A stretch of 64,000 nt of DNA from Onchocerca volvulus (GCA_000499405.2 HG738137.1:22034603-22098602), one strand, 5' to 3'. Counted from the first letter of the stretch, positions 24,071 through 38,115 are shown. Notes: generated by a model not told the origin, from the letters alone. Program-made: numbers and translations.

Positions 24071-26482
24071 AAAATATTTGGTGAATTTGTAATGGGTGAT
24101 GATGTAATTGAACTACTGCTTTTGTATATTAATCGAAAAGCATCAAATAACGATTATTATGGAAGACTATTAGTCGACGCAGCACTTTACAGCATAAAAT
24201 TTGATTATGATGTCCAGTGATCTAAGCATGTGAAGTTCGAGGATATTTATAGCTTCAGATTGTGCTGCATCCCGTCATATTCAATTACGTTTCAAGAATT
24301 TGAATTTTTATAGGGAATTTCTTTGTAGTTTCACTGTGGAATCTACAATTTGCAAGCGAAAGATCTGAGAGTCAAAGAAGAAAGAATTTTTTGTCTCAGA
24401 AGAACACTTGTCGATTCAAAAGAAAGATTTGGTTTGAATTATAGAAAATCTAATTTCGCTCTAAGGCACATAAATTTATCAAATCTAAAAATGAATCGGA
24501 AAAATTGAAAGTTGAAATGGTTTTAGGATATCAAAGAAGCCGATTTTTATCTTCCATTTTCAACTGAAATGTCCAAAATCATGAAATTACGGTTTTTCTT
24601 ATGGCAAATGATGTGGAAAATTGAAAGAATTTAAAGAAAGATTTCATCAAAATCTTATGATATAATATGGTAGCAGAGAATTTCTGGACTATCCTCTTCC
24701 AGCAATCTAAATGCTTGCTGAAAGATTAATAGTAATTGGTGTACAATTAGGATGATATCATAACGGTCACTAATGAGATGTAATGAGAGTCATAAGTTAA
24801 GAGATAGTTTTGGGATAAATAAAGTCTCAAAAATTTGACTTTCAGTTTGAGGATAATCTTTATCAATAGAGATTCAAAAATTGCTTCGATAGATAATATT
24901 ATCGTTGATAACAAAGCAATAAATTATCTGTTATCCTGCTGTTACGTCTCTTATCAGTATCACGATCAGAATGAGATGAGAAACTCCTTGGTTCCAAATT
25001 TGAAAATCTGATAGACCATATTATCTATTATATTCCCACTTATTCTCATTTATTTTTAAAATCGATGTAGTTCTGCGAAGGTTATATGTAAACAATGTTT
25101 AAATATTAGGCTTATCTTCAGTGACTTGATAATTATAGACGTTTGATTTCTTATCTAGAATCTAAACTAATGATGTGAATCTCTTGAACATCTAAGTGAT
25201 TTTGATTTTCCTAAAAAAAAGCAAATTTAAAAAATATTTCTTCTGAAAGTTACGGGGTTAGATGATTTTATCTGCTTGATAAATATAGCAAATTTCCCAT
25301 CATCAAAATTCTGGCAAAATTTATGCGAAAAGGCATGCAAGTAAGAGCTGAAATTAGGCCTAGCTTGATATAAATCTCCTGTGCTGTGACTAGATCTAGT
25401 CTGTGGAAGAAATTAGCCTAGCTTAAAGTGAAATATGCGGCCATGCGACTTTAACTTGTTTCAGTTGACAAGTTGATATTGTCCAAATCCCTTTTGATCA
25501 GCAACTTGTTCACAATTGCTATTTCAAATAAATCTTTATTTTTGTTTCTTTCTTTTACTGCAAAATAACTGACAATTGAACTTTGAACTTTGCTGAGCTG
25601 AAAAAATTCTTTTTTGTGATCCCACCTTGCGTAACTTATTGATTAGTAAGGCTTTATATGGTGATCTGTTTTGATCGTCACTTACATCTACGGCAATTTT
25701 ATCCAAAGATCAATTTTCATATCAGAATTTGGAAGCACTTGAAGTTCACCAGGCACATTTTTCATCTGGATTCAGTCACTGAAATTTGCCATCATCACTG
25801 ATTATCACTGGCATTCTAGGTGTACATAATCGTCAGTAATATGATTCTATACGGTAGATCTGATAGTGGAAAAGAAATAATCATTCACCAAGAAATTGAT
25901 ATCGATGGATATGTGACATCTCTGGACATATTCCTTGTTAGTTTTATTCAAATTCATGTATCTTGTTCCACACGAATTTCATTTTTCTACATTATATGCA
26001 AAGGTCGCAAATCTAAACTGAGAAAAGTTGACGAATTTTTGTTAAAATCGTATTTTTAGTAGGTATGCTAATAGCTTCTGGCATGTATTCAAGTATCGTT
26101 CAGTATTCCTAACAAGTGTGCCAGTAATTTTTTTACATTTCATTCAAGTACATTAGCTGCTAAACTGAAGCATTTATGCTAGCACTTATGCTTAAATGAC
26201 CTAAAAAAACTTCATGCAACACTCAATTCTAAAAAAATTCTGAAAATTTTCTGGTAAAAAAAGGAACATTTAAGTCAGATTATTCACTAAAAAGTTCGAA
26301 AATTCTTAAATTAAATGCAAAAGCTGCAAAAAATGATTTTTTTAATTTTATGAATTCAGTAAAATTTTTCAAGTGAACGAAATGGAACTTCTGAAAGCAG
26401 CAAAGCTGGCGCACTACTTCTCGATGACAAACTGACTTATACTGAGCGAGGGATTCAGATGATACGATTATTTAAGGAATAG
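24071..26482 (+). other. Cluster of exon-like ORFs, probably an unresolved spliced gene
   Basis: Several plus-strand frames begin at good acceptors and have acidic, coding-like composition. 24071-24211 (after GTTTAG) includes NNDYYGRLLVDAALYSIKFDY. 24329-24431 (after CTTTGTAG) includes LRVKEERIFCLRRTLVDSKE. 24527 to about 24600 (after GGTTTTAG) includes DIKEADFYLPFSTEMSKIM. 25820-25936 (after CATTCTAG) includes MILYGRSDSGKEIIIHQEID and ends at GTTAGT. About 26350-26482 is open in two frames, one including LTYTERGIQMIRLFKE. The segment 25820-25936 has the strand spacing of a PH-type fold, but that is a guess. I could not find a phase-consistent join of all pieces, so no protein is proposed. 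Some pieces may be chance. Confidence 0.28.
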
Positions 26483-28985
26483 AAAATTCCGCGTTATCTG
26501 ACCTAAATGATTCTAAATAGAATTTGAAATTCGTTATGGTTTTGACATGTGAAGCCAGAAATTGATATTCGACACAATGTTGTGTACTGAACTAGCTGTA
26601 TTTTAATAATATTAGTAAAAGGACGAAATAATATTAAAGGAAAATTTCTTACAAAATTTAATTCTTTGACGTCAAGACAAAAGTCTGTTTTAGGATGGGC
26701 CAACAAAGGAAGGTCAAGTATTTGGCCGGGTTTCTGGATCACATCTCTCAAATATTTCTTATTGAATTGGAAAAAGCAAACAAAATAACGTCAGGAAAAT
26801 CAAAACTGTGGCGTCAAAGACGAAGATAGCGTGATTTTTATCCATTTTTTAAACAAACGTTTATGTATTATAGTATCGCTGTTATTGTTATTATTCATAA
26901 TTTATCTAACTCAACAAAATTTATTACTGAAAGGGAAATTTTCTTTCTGATTCTTGTAAGTGAAGTTAAGCTGTAAAATCTATTTACTGTCACATGCTGC
27001 TCGCAGTAATGTGACACTAAATGTTAATTATGAGCAATGTGACATAGAGGTCAACAATCTTCTTATTCTAAATCTAATCCATGACAAATAGTACCACTTT
27101 TTGGATCAAATCTTCACTCTTATGCCCCGCACTTTCATAATTTGTATCATTTCCATTACTTATTCGGCTTTCCACAAGCATCACTCGACTTGCTTTTATT
27201 TGCATTTTTGTACATTTGTAAAAAAAGGACTCCTTTCATTTTGTCCTGGAATATCTTCCTTCCTTCTTATTCTCAACTATCATAGTTGATATGTTTTGGA
27301 ATTTATTTCAATTTTCAAAATTTTAAATCTTGAGAGCAAATAATATACTTTTAGGATCTAAAGAGTCACGCGGATAATCAAGTCTCGCGCTTCTGTATTG
27401 ACTCATTGCTAATCCCGCAGTGGAAAATTATCATCCTGAATAGACCTGATTTTTTTGAAAAAGATTGAAGAATAGTATCAAGAAGAGTAAGATGTGTAGT
27501 ATTAAAAGTTCCAGTATTCCGCACTCTTAGCATGCGGTGTTCATTTCAAACTTACCTTAGCAGCAGTAATTGATTTGATAGTCATTTCCCTTCAGTGTAA
27601 TAAACAAAAATTTCGTCCCACTAATGAAGTTATCAAAGATTGACTCCTTCAATCCATTCTCGTACTTGATCTCTTTGTTAACAAAAATTTGGGGTCATCT
27701 ACAGCACAATAGAACACAATGAATTATTATCTATTCAAAAAACAGGTTATAATTCTTGAATAACTGACTTTTCCATAACATATGCGACCTAAAGATCTTT
27801 CTTTAAATTACTCAGTTCCGGAACAATTTACTTAGGAAAAATCAGCACAGAGATTAAATGCTGATGTTGTGGTAGCCAATGACAACTGGAAATGCTGAAA
27901 TTATCAATGACAATTGATAATTACTAATGAGACAATAGTATGAAATTCGGCACATCATAATCAAGGAACTATTTGTCCTTTATTTTCGCCGTCACATCTG
28001 CATAGCACAATTATAAGATCGCGATGTAAACGGATTCTTCGAGTGCATAATATTCCATTCGGATGGGTAAAAAGGATATGGGTAATTATTTATCCAGCAA
28101 AATCTATTCAAATCAATCATCTTTTCTCTTTCCAGAAAGAGTCTGAATTTTCAAAATTATAATGATTTCGTGAATGGCACCATTGATAGCTTTTATCACA
28201 GAAAGAAAAGATAAAAATGTTCGCATCAGTGTTGCTTCCTGTAATAGATAAAAGAACATTATATGCATACTGTACAATTTCTATCAATAAGGATAGTCGA
28301 AAACATTATATACAATAGACTTTAGTCACTCCTATTTGCTTAATTGCAGATGAGAAGAACTGTATAGTTTACAACCTGAATTAGTTTTTTATAGTAACAC
28401 TTGAGTTGCTTACGAAGCATATTCAAATAAGAACACTTTTACTTTTTACATACCAAAAATTCCTTTCAAAAAGCTGGACTCAACTTTGAATCAAGAAATT
28501 AAGAAAGAGGATAAAAGATTTATCAAAAAAATTCAGTATTAGAATAAGCAATATATTTACAACTCTAACCCGGTAAAGGCTCCGTAAAAAGAAGTACTTC
28601 TAAAAAGCACATCAAATCATGGAATCTTGTTCAATTCTCAATTTTGCTTGAAAAAACTTCTCTCCATCCTTGATTCGATCAGTTTGCATAATTTGGATCT
28701 GTGACTGTGAAAAATCGATAAAATACTACCAATTATTTTTGGATTTTAAATATTTGATAATGTGTTACAGTAGAAATCTGAAGAATTTGAAGCTGTTACA
28801 ACAACAATTTGATGAAAGATGATATATTTTAATCCGAAGTAATGCTGCAAAATTTAATTAAAAAAATAAAGAATTCCATTTATGTGACATGGTCCCTCAA
28901 TTTTCCAACAAAAAAAGTTTTGAATAGTTGAGGGGCAAGAAGGGTCATCGCCCCCTTCATTACACTCCTCTTTCTACTCTATCAC

Positions 28986-29036
28986 TGTGTGTTGTGTGTG
29001 TGTGTGTATGTGTGTATGTGTGTATGTGTGTATGTA
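28986..29036 (+). repeat. TG / TGTGTGTA microsatellite
   Basis: A run of TG passes into about four copies of an eight-base TGTGTGTA-type unit. Confidence 0.9.
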
Positions 29037-30908
29037 TAATTTGTGGGAATGTAGCTGTCGTCGATGTTGCCGTTCCACCGAGAGTGATTAACAGGAAGGG
29101 ACGGTAAGATTTCTGCAATCTTCGATCGGAGAATGTTGGGGGACAGTTCTATTTTGAGATGGTGCCCTCTCTTCCCTTCTGAAAAAGACTTTTCGGCTTT
29201 TTTCCGCAAACTTCTGGAAAATGAAACACTCTTCTTTACCGTTCTTTCCAGCTCTCCTGCTGATAAAAGTAATGCGAGAGAAAGAAACTCTCATTTCCTT
29301 CTAGACATGACAATGAATTTTAAGCAATAAGCTGCTGTTCATAATAATTCCTTTGTAACCTGCAGGAATAACGATTGATTGAGAAGAGCATGGTTTCAGA
29401 ATCCCCGTTCGTCTCGGGACATTTCAAACATACTTTTCGGAGAAAAAAAGAAATGCCTTTCTGCTTTTCTTTTAGGCCCTTTCTTTCCACCAAGAAATCC
29501 CGTATTCTTCTAAATTCATGATTAAAAAGAATATTCCTTATTTAGCAATATAACAAAGTAATCTGATTGAATCCATTCCTTTTCTTTTTCTCCTACATTT
29601 ATCCACCAAAGATCAGCTCCTCAGATGATAAGAATACAACACTGCTGTACTTCCTATCATTCTGTGCATCAAATTTTTTTATATTAAGAATAGCATGAAA
29701 CATGAAAAAGCAGAATTGAGTAAAGCAAATTGATCTTTTGAGTAAATAATGAAATATAAATAGAAATATTTTAATAAATGATGATACGGCCCCTCAAAAT
29801 TGATTTGCCTATAACAACTGACACATCTGATGGGAAGCATTGAAATTAGGGTCGAATTAGGAGTTCGCCCGGAAGGGATGAAAGCTAGTATAAAAGCACA
29901 AAGTACAACACACACAAGTGTGCAGCTGCAAGAGAATGGCGAATTAAATATATGGGAACGTATCAACATGATAGATAGATTATTCTGTCACCATTGGACT
30001 GTTAAAATATGCTCATTTGCACATAATTACTGCGACAGTGGTAGAAAGAGTTGTGCTGAGAGTTTATTTTAAAAGATAAGATGCAGCTACTTGCCGGTTT
30101 AAACTCAGAAAAAGAGAATGAGGTAGAATTGTTTCCAGAATGCTTATTCGACAAGCTCCTGAAATAATCTCACTGAGATTACATCTATGTACTTCTGGAA
30201 GCTACTTCCCTTCCCTAGAATATAGGATTGTCTCCCTCGATTTTCTTCGTACATGTTTAACATACTGCGAAATGCATCCTCCCAAGATTTCTTACTTTCA
30301 CCAGTTAAATCAATCGATCAATCAATCACATGTGAGTATTATTACAACACCGTAATTTACTCTTCATCATTTAAACCACATCCAAGACAGGTGTCAGTCA
30401 CTTCTGCCATATTAGTCCCTCGAAAGTTTAGTCTGGCAACATCACTTTGCAACCACAAATTGTGAAAAGTTGTTATGAAGGAAGAGCGGATAAGAAAAAG
30501 TAGGGAGGAATAAGGGATATTCATGCTTTCTCATCGATTCGGGCATAGATTTCAATCGATCTTGAAGGACTTTATCTTGTACGTAGAATATACATCTTCA
30601 TTAATAAAAAAAGTGGGTGGGAAGGAGAGAGGAGAAACAAGAAGAGGATTATCGACGAGAATTGAAGATCGAAGAGACTTTTGAATTTGAAATGAAAATT
30701 ATTTCCTGATCAGCGCTGAAGAAAGATCTATTTTGCAGAAAGCTCAGAAGATGCAGTTAAAATAACGTTTCATGTATCAAAATACTTTGAAATATAGCAG
30801 CAATCTTCAAGCCATTCGGAATGAATACAGCTGGATTTAGAAGAAAAAATGGATATGTCCCAGAAGACATCATGCAAAACGTAAAAGGTGTCTGATGGTA
30901 AGGGAATA

Positions 30909-30933
30909 TGAGAACACGTTCTCACGTGTTCTT
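30909..30933. repeat. Short palindromic element
   Basis: AGAACAC and GTGTTCT face each other across eight bases (AGAACACGTTCTCACGTGTT core). CACGTG, an E-box hexamer, lies inside. Confidence 0.55.
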
Positions 30934-31835
30934 ACGTTGCATCATTTTGTTTGATAGTAATTTCAGGAAGTAGAAGATGTGGCACTTTTATCCGAATACT
31001 AGACTGTCTGATTCTTAATTTCTGAAACACGCCAGAAACCAAATTAGGAGTGCTGTCTTAACTAGCATTTTATAGATGATCATGATACATTCAATTGAGC
31101 CTAGTTACATTGCATCTGTCATATTGCTTGTAACTAACTTCATGAGATTATTATTTATACGGCCCAGTGTCAGCTGTTCGCTCTTAATATGCCAATATCA
31201 CAGTTTCATCAAAATACATTTTATTTCCTACAATTCTATCGAATACGTAACTTACATAACGCGGCTGACAAACATTTATTTGATTATTCTCCGTAATTCA
31301 CCTGGGAAAAATGCTGAAAGCAGAATGATACCTTTTGAAATCTACACAGACTGGGAGAAAGATGTCTCATGAAGGAGCATTCGTAGCAGCCGCTTTACCA
31401 ACCAGATGTTAAACGTCATGAGTTCAGCATGAAAGGTATAAATTTACAAATCAACCTGCTACTTCCTATCCTCAAGTATTGTTCACTTGCGACAGAACGA
31501 GTTCTTTTTCTTTGCTCGTTTCAAGTTTTTTCTTCAATTTCACAAAATTCCATCGTGTAGAGGAAAAAATTAACTATAGCTAAAGTAGAAGAGTTATTTA
31601 CACAGGGCTGGCCATTCTATCCATTAAACTTGCTCTTTCGCTATGGCATTATGCAATTGCTGATCCGTATCTCTAGTTTGACCGGAGAGTACTGACCGAT
31701 CATTACGAGCATCTGCATTGTACTCCAGAAACCGAGGAATGACCCTTACGTGAACCAACTCAGCTCACACATTAATATGTAAAAGTCGAACTTAGGTCAT
31801 GGGTCAACTTCAAACTTTTCCAGGAAAATATAAGC

Positions 31836-31870
31836 ATACATATATACACACACACACACACACATACACA
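31836..31870 (+). repeat. CA microsatellite
   Basis: About nine uninterrupted CA dinucleotides flanked by TACATA and ATACACATA. Confidence 0.9.
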
Positions 31871-31975
31871 TAAAGACCCTAGTGAAAAATAGACAAGCAG
31901 ACAAGCGGGTAAAGAACACAGGGCACGGAGATATTTAATAAATGCAATCGATTACATGCTATTGTGTGGGAGGGA

Positions 31976-32017
31976 TACGTGCGTGCATACACGTATAATT
32001 ACGTGTGAATGCACGTA
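31976..32017. repeat. Imperfect long hairpin
   Basis: The left arm, starting TACGTGCGTGCATACACGTA, is nearly the reverse complement of the right arm TACGTGTGAATGCACGTA, separated by TAAT. One bulge of two to three bases. Both arms alternate purine and pyrimidine almost perfectly. Confidence 0.7.
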
Positions 32018-35006
32018 CTTCCTATAAACTCACGCGTGATGACATATACAATGGAATGGTTGGTTTATTTTAAATGAGTAGTGCATTTTTCGAATTTGTT
32101 AGATGATACCTAATGACGAGAAGTAAAAAACCTATTAATTGGGTGAGCCAATAGTAGTGCGGGCATGTGTACCATCCAGGATAACAATGCGCACGTCTAA
32201 TGATTCGTTGACGCTCGTTGAGTACGACCCGTATGTTTTATTTACCTGCCAATCAATGAGAGGTGAGTACTCATTAATTTTACATTATTTCCCTTCATGA
32301 TAATCAGTTATAATTAGGATTTATTATTCGAGCAGTAGGCAATTTTCACAACAGCGAATGTTTTGACTTATTGATCGGCCAAACTTCTTTGCCGTTTCAT
32401 GAAATATATTTAGTAATATTATCATTTTGAAATAAATAAAAAGGCCTAAAGAATGCCTACTGTGAAGGAACCGTCTTGAATCTGATTCTCGAAAACTTTG
32501 TTTCTTTTTAGAAAAATCACTTCACTCTACTGATTTGTGTGAGGAATATACAAAATGTACCCATCTAAAAAACTTTTAAGGAATATCTCGACATCAAATC
32601 TTCTTTATTTCTGGTCAGATCTGACAGCAATTTTTACATTATTTCCTAGCCTGACAGTTGGCTGGGATTGAAACCAAGAGCCTTTTAATAATATAAACTT
32701 GCTAAACAATCGGGTATTCTAACCAAATACGTGAATGAATCCTGGGAAAGTAAATGCATGGGTAGAATTACATAAAATCTAAACGATATGAATGCAGTCA
32801 TTTTTCCGTTGACAGAGAAGGTATCACAAGGATTATCAACGGTCAATCGATTCCCCTTTAACCTTTTGAATTGGTCAAGCAAGCCTCTTCAAGAAGTACC
32901 ATCACATGACCTGATAGTACCATCGCGTGAACCGATTTCCAGCGGAAGGTTGATCTTTTTGCGTTGCCATAATCAATTTCATTTATAAGAAATATGACAA
33001 AAGGCCTTTTCGCTTTAGAATCTGAATGCTTTCCATCTATATGCGTGCACCTCTGCGTATCTCTTTATACGTCTATGTCTGTGCTACACGTGATATTGTG
33101 TTCTCTCATTCTCCTCATAATCCCTGCTCTCTCAAATTCAAGTTGGCTATCATTATTTGCGGATGAGATGGTCCCCTTCTATTCTTTTTTTAGTAGCACT
33201 CCATTATTCTCGATCATTTCTATATGGTCCCCATAAATCGTGTTCTTTTCTCTTTTCCCCCCTGTGGATACACTCTCTATCCTACCCCTACTAATATTAC
33301 AATTTGCTGGTTGATTAGCTGAGGGCGCCAGACAGACAAAGAGAATATTGTTGCTGATGCGTATGGCAGCAGCTATTTCTGTGCCACTTTTTTCTGATAT
33401 AAATTTTTCAACGAATTTCATGCGTACACATTCTGCACGCACATTGCAAAATGTGCAGAATGGTAAGTAAGGTGCTAAGTTTGCAACGAGTTATTTATCC
33501 CAAGAAGTAATCGAACTGGAAGATCTGCAATATTGCATCCCTTCCGTAGAAAAGGAAACGGGATAAGACCTGACGTACGTGTGAATGTATGCAACGGAAA
33601 TTGTGCAAGTAAATGCATGCACGCATTCAGTTGGAACAAAACTTGCAGTACAGATGAAAATAAATGAAAGCGCATGCGTGTTTTATGGAGAATTAATAAA
33701 ATGACACGGAAAAAATGAATGAAACGACTATTTCATCTTTTGCAGGAGGGTAACGCGTATGTCTTGCACACTTCTGACCAATGATTGTCCGCGTGCGTGC
33801 ATTACCTTCATGTAAAGAATGCAGTAATGTAAAAAAGCATGCAAGTGGAGTGTAGTATGCATATGACTGTCATCATCACTATTTATAGTTGTTGTCCCCG
33901 GAGCGTTAAATTACAATGCTGTCCGATTAATTGTAATGCAAATGCTGCAGTGATGAAATGTTAAGGAATCAGATGGAATCGGACTGTGCTCGAATTTTGA
34001 TGATGAAGAGAATGAGATATGGTAGCAGCTTGCAATAGTCATACTTTCTTGTTGATAACGTTACTTGGTCTTTGCGTGCAGCGTGTACGTGTAATATGCT
34101 ATGCATATATACATGCAGTGGCGATCTTTGTTCTGATTCATGATTTGGATGAATAGATCACCGCAAATTTCTCTTTTTTTGTAAAGATGGCAACTTTTGA
34201 TTCATGTTTCCGGATAACTAGAAGCCTTATTTCTTCCGGGTTGTCCTTTTGCTTCCTCTCTCCTTCTTCTGGATCTGTGGATTTTATTTTCATTATCTTC
34301 ACACCTTACTGAAACAAATCTCCTTCGGGATATCTTTGAAGAGTAGATCAGCATAAGCTCACTTCTCCATTGCTGTATATATCGTGACTCTCCACATTCT
34401 CTGGTAGTAAAATCATCGATGTGCGTATTTCAAAAATATTTCCAATTCATTTTCATATTATTCCCTTCTATTCACACAGTGATGTCCGTAATATTCGTGC
34501 GATTTTTATTTGAAAAATTAATTCAAAATAGGCAGAGAACAATAAAAAAAAAAAGATATAAAGTTTTACGAATTTAATAGTTGTGGTAATTAATTTTGAT
34601 TAGGGATGTATGACTTAATTGAACTTTGCTGTTCTGCTAAATTTATTTGAATACTGGATCTCTTCTTGCGTATTTTTCCATCTAATAGAAACTTAAGTTA
34701 TATAGACGACAGGTGCATTCAAATGTTTGTTTATGGTTTTCGACTACTTTCTAAAAGTTAAGAGTGTATCTGTCATTCAAATTCACGAACACATTCCCAA
34801 TTTTTTTATCAAGGGGATATGAGACAATATTTCACAAACAATCAGTTTCTTACGTCATTGAATCATCAATAGGTGGTATAAGTAATGAAGTTGTAAGAAG
34901 TAAATCAAATCAGATATTGCCTTAATTTTTTGTGTCTCTGTTAAAAGTCGAGTATGATATTCCTCTCACTTAGACCGAGATGGTCATTCGTGTTTTCAAC
35001 AAACTG

Positions 35007-35173
35007 ACATTTTTAATGATGCTGAAAGAGGAGGCGTAAAAAACGCAGATAAATTGCCTTCCATTTTTATCTAACTAAATTCATGCTTTGAAGCTTCTAT
35101 TTCTTTCTCTATTTTTTCATTGCAACATTTTTAATGATGTTGGATGAGCAGGCGTAAAAAATTCAGATAAATT
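35007..35173 (+). repeat. Diverged direct duplication, period about 118 bases
   Basis: The blocks at 35007-35058 and 35125-35173 share ACATTTTTAATGATG, then a variable GA-rich stretch, then AGGCGTAAAAAA and CAGATAAATT. The two copies keep order and spacing. Confidence 0.7.
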
Positions 35174-36569
35174 AAAACATTTCTGGATAAGAATGCTTGG
35201 AAGAATACTGATGATGGTCTACTGTTCTCTTACATCAGTATTATTATGATGATTGAAAGACTTGAACCACAAACAATTCTCATTAATCACTAACATCACT
35301 TTTTCGAATATTTTACGGCAACCTATTGATGGAGAATTGAGGCTGAGATGTAGATAAACGAGCTGAATGATGGGAGAAACTTTTCTCTGTCTTATTTTTA
35401 TGTAAAATAAACCTAGTGACTTTTATCAACAATCAGACACATCAACTCATAAAGTTTGATTGGATGTAATAGTTCTCAAGCACTCGTCATTTGTTCTCTG
35501 GTTGATAATTTAATTTTATTGATTCAATGTGTGTAATAACAAAGCACCTTACTCCTAGGGTTGTTCGATATTTTTTTAAATTTTAGTTACACACAGTTTG
35601 TAAAATTGTGCTATGAAATAGTGGCGATAGCAAATAGTACTATTTAATGTCGGTATGTCTGTCGAACAATTTACTTTACATTATCTCAGATTATGCGGAA
35701 AACTGTAACGATTGCAGCGGTGATATCATCCTTCATAGGTGCCATCAACGGAGACCTGTGTAATGGAGCATGTATTCAGTAATTACTTTAATTATACCAA
35801 CTGAAGAAGTCTAATTTATTTACAAGATTTTATTTCATCTGCCTGATAATGTGGTTGGTTGATGTATTCAGGTTTTAGTTTTGCGTAAGAAGGATGTAAA
35901 GATAGTTGTAGATTGAAACGTTCTGTTCTGTTACTAAATTGAATACTCTTCAAAGAATACATCAAGTATTTTTTGTATTTAAAATGTGTCGAAATCAAAA
36001 TAGAAATCCGAAAGCTTCCTGAAGTTCAAATTAGAATTGACGCTGATGGGCCGCAAAAAATGTCTTAGAAAACAGGCAAGGCATCGTTTAGTTCATTCTT
36101 CATCATATCTGTTGATTTTTGTAATCTTGTAAGTTTGCTCGAAAAAAAGTATCGAATTTATGTTAAAGTTGATTCATTTATTCCTGTTTCAAATCTGATA
36201 TCTTCTCGGATGCGTGCATAAGTTTGTCAGTATGTTGGCGCTTTCAGACGCTTCTACTGTATCGATCCATGCCTGCATTGTAATGTACATAAATATATAA
36301 ATGCGAGCGCATGCAATAATATTTGGCGCAAAAGTATGTTAGCAATTATAATTTCATTTAAAATTTTGTGAATGAGATAAATGCAATTTGCAGAATGCAT
36401 GTTTATTATTACATGTTAATTAGCTATCATCCTGAACTATCAGCCATATCATATCAGGGCACTGGAACTGATAAGACCGAAAGTGATAAATGGAATAAAT
36501 AAAATGACGTAAGCGGAGTCCATGTATCTGCCCTAGCCAGCATTTGTCATTAATTTTAAACTTTCGCTA

Positions 36570-36760
36570 CGCGGTTGCCTTTCCCTGCCCCCTTCTCCCT
36601 CTGCATGATCCTCCCTCACTCCTCTCTCTCCTTAATAATCATCCGTTGCTGCTGCTGTTGTCGACTACTATTAGATTGCTGCTATTGCAAGAATGAGAAA
36701 TGAGGGACCGTCACTTACTGTCGGAAATTATGAATTTCGAACTAGTCTTCTCTTGTTTGT
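36570..36760 (+). promoter_or_regulatory. Possible promoter and first-exon patch
   Basis: A long pyrimidine tract (36574-36635), a CTG/TTG run (36643-36670) and an ATG at 36730 followed by a short frame (FELVFSCLFG) leading to the donor-like GTAAGG at 36765 look like a transcription start with a small first exon. The composition stands out from the AT-rich surroundings. If the donor is not used, the frame runs on to 36894. No partner exon was identified. It could be an upstream start for the TBL1-type gene 3 kb away. Confidence 0.22.
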
Positions 36761-38115
36761 TTGGTTGTAAGGATCCGGAAGCCTCGAGTATAAGAAAAAA
36801 CCGGATCCCGGATCCAGTATACCTTCTGGATATGAATCTCAATGAGCGGAGAATAATCACGATTTCCTCGAAAGTCATGAAAGTCCATCTTTGATGAAAA
36901 AATTTTCTTAGTTATTCATGACAGTCTTTGCGACACATGAAGTTTGAAATTACAAGCAAGCATTAACTAGAATGCAATAAGAAATGAGGAGTAACTCAAG
37001 TTTTGTTTTTATAAATATATCTCATTGTGTTTTGCTAAGTCTTCTGGCCTTGTTGCTGAAATATTTTTTTCGAAAGATGATATTTTATGTTACGAGCTGT
37101 TTTATATTTGAATGTTTAGAAATCGATACTTTGAATGTTGAAGTTGATATTGCATAAGCACTACGTGTAGTTATTTATTTATTCGTACATTATTTTTTTT
37201 TTTGGCTCAACTCATTAACAAGCATTTTCCCTTTCCTGTAACACTGAATTAGTTGTAGTTTTTAATTTTCTCCAAATAATTTCTGCTACTTATAGTGGAA
37301 AAAACCAATAGGAAAGGCAATGTTCATGGAAAGTTTAGCATTATGAAGCAATTATTTGAGTAATTTGATTTATGTCTAATAGATAAAATTGTTCGTTCTT
37401 CTGTAGAGCTTCTGTTCTTGTAGTCAAATTCTATGTGCATAAAGATTGATATCACTGTCAGTATTATCCGGTGATATTAGCTAAATCCTGCTACTCCCAG
37501 AAGATCACATCTTAAGGCGTTCTTTGTCTAATTCTGTAAATGATTAATCGCGACAACATGAAGAAAAACATATTTTTGACTCATTTTTATTGCATTATTT
37601 TTTATTCCTCTTTTGTATCTCCCATTAAATTTACCTGTATTTTTCTCCGAAATATATGTTATTTGTTTTCAGAGGCGCTGTAATGCTGGAGCAAAAAATT
37701 ACTCAGAACGAACGTAGCACTTCAAAAATCCATCCCACTCAGCGAGGAATATATGGTGCTAAGTTGTCTGGAAATTGGGAACTTTATAATTCTAAAATTC
37801 AGATACAAAAAAAAGAAAAAAAATGAAAGTGGGAGTGCAAAGAAATGCAAATGGATGGAAGACTCAACTTGGAAATCTTTTTTTATTTGAAATTTTGCTG
37901 ATTTTACAACCGATATATCTAACCAGCAGACTGTCAAAAAATTTAATATTAAACTGGGGAGGCGGTTTCTTCTTAATATGTAATAAAATGGTCTTTTGAT
38001 ATCCATGATCAGGTCTCTTATTGCATCATATATTTCGTAAAAGTATGCATGGTCTCTGATGAGTATGTTGTAAATAGTTTGTAAAAGCTGGATCAGAATC
38101 GATTTGATCACAACT

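Noticed and set aside
26503..26751. Minus-strand ORF of 82 codons
   Set aside because: Its composition is moderately coding-like, but it has no recognised homology, no partner exons, and lies opposite the unresolved plus-strand cluster.
28986..29209. ORF with a threonine-histidine-tyrosine repeat tail on the minus strand
   Set aside because: The repeat tail is simply the translated TG microsatellite.
29679..30072. Overlapping ORFs on both strands, one with a signal-peptide-like stretch
   Set aside because: Both strands are open and neither shows family motifs, so I could not choose or support either.
37722..38111. Longest ORF outside the recognised genes (129 codons, minus strand)
   Set aside because: It is rich in F, L, I and S, includes a poly-F run from a poly-A tract, and has no recognisable domain or splice context; chance ORFs of this type are common in AT-rich DNA.
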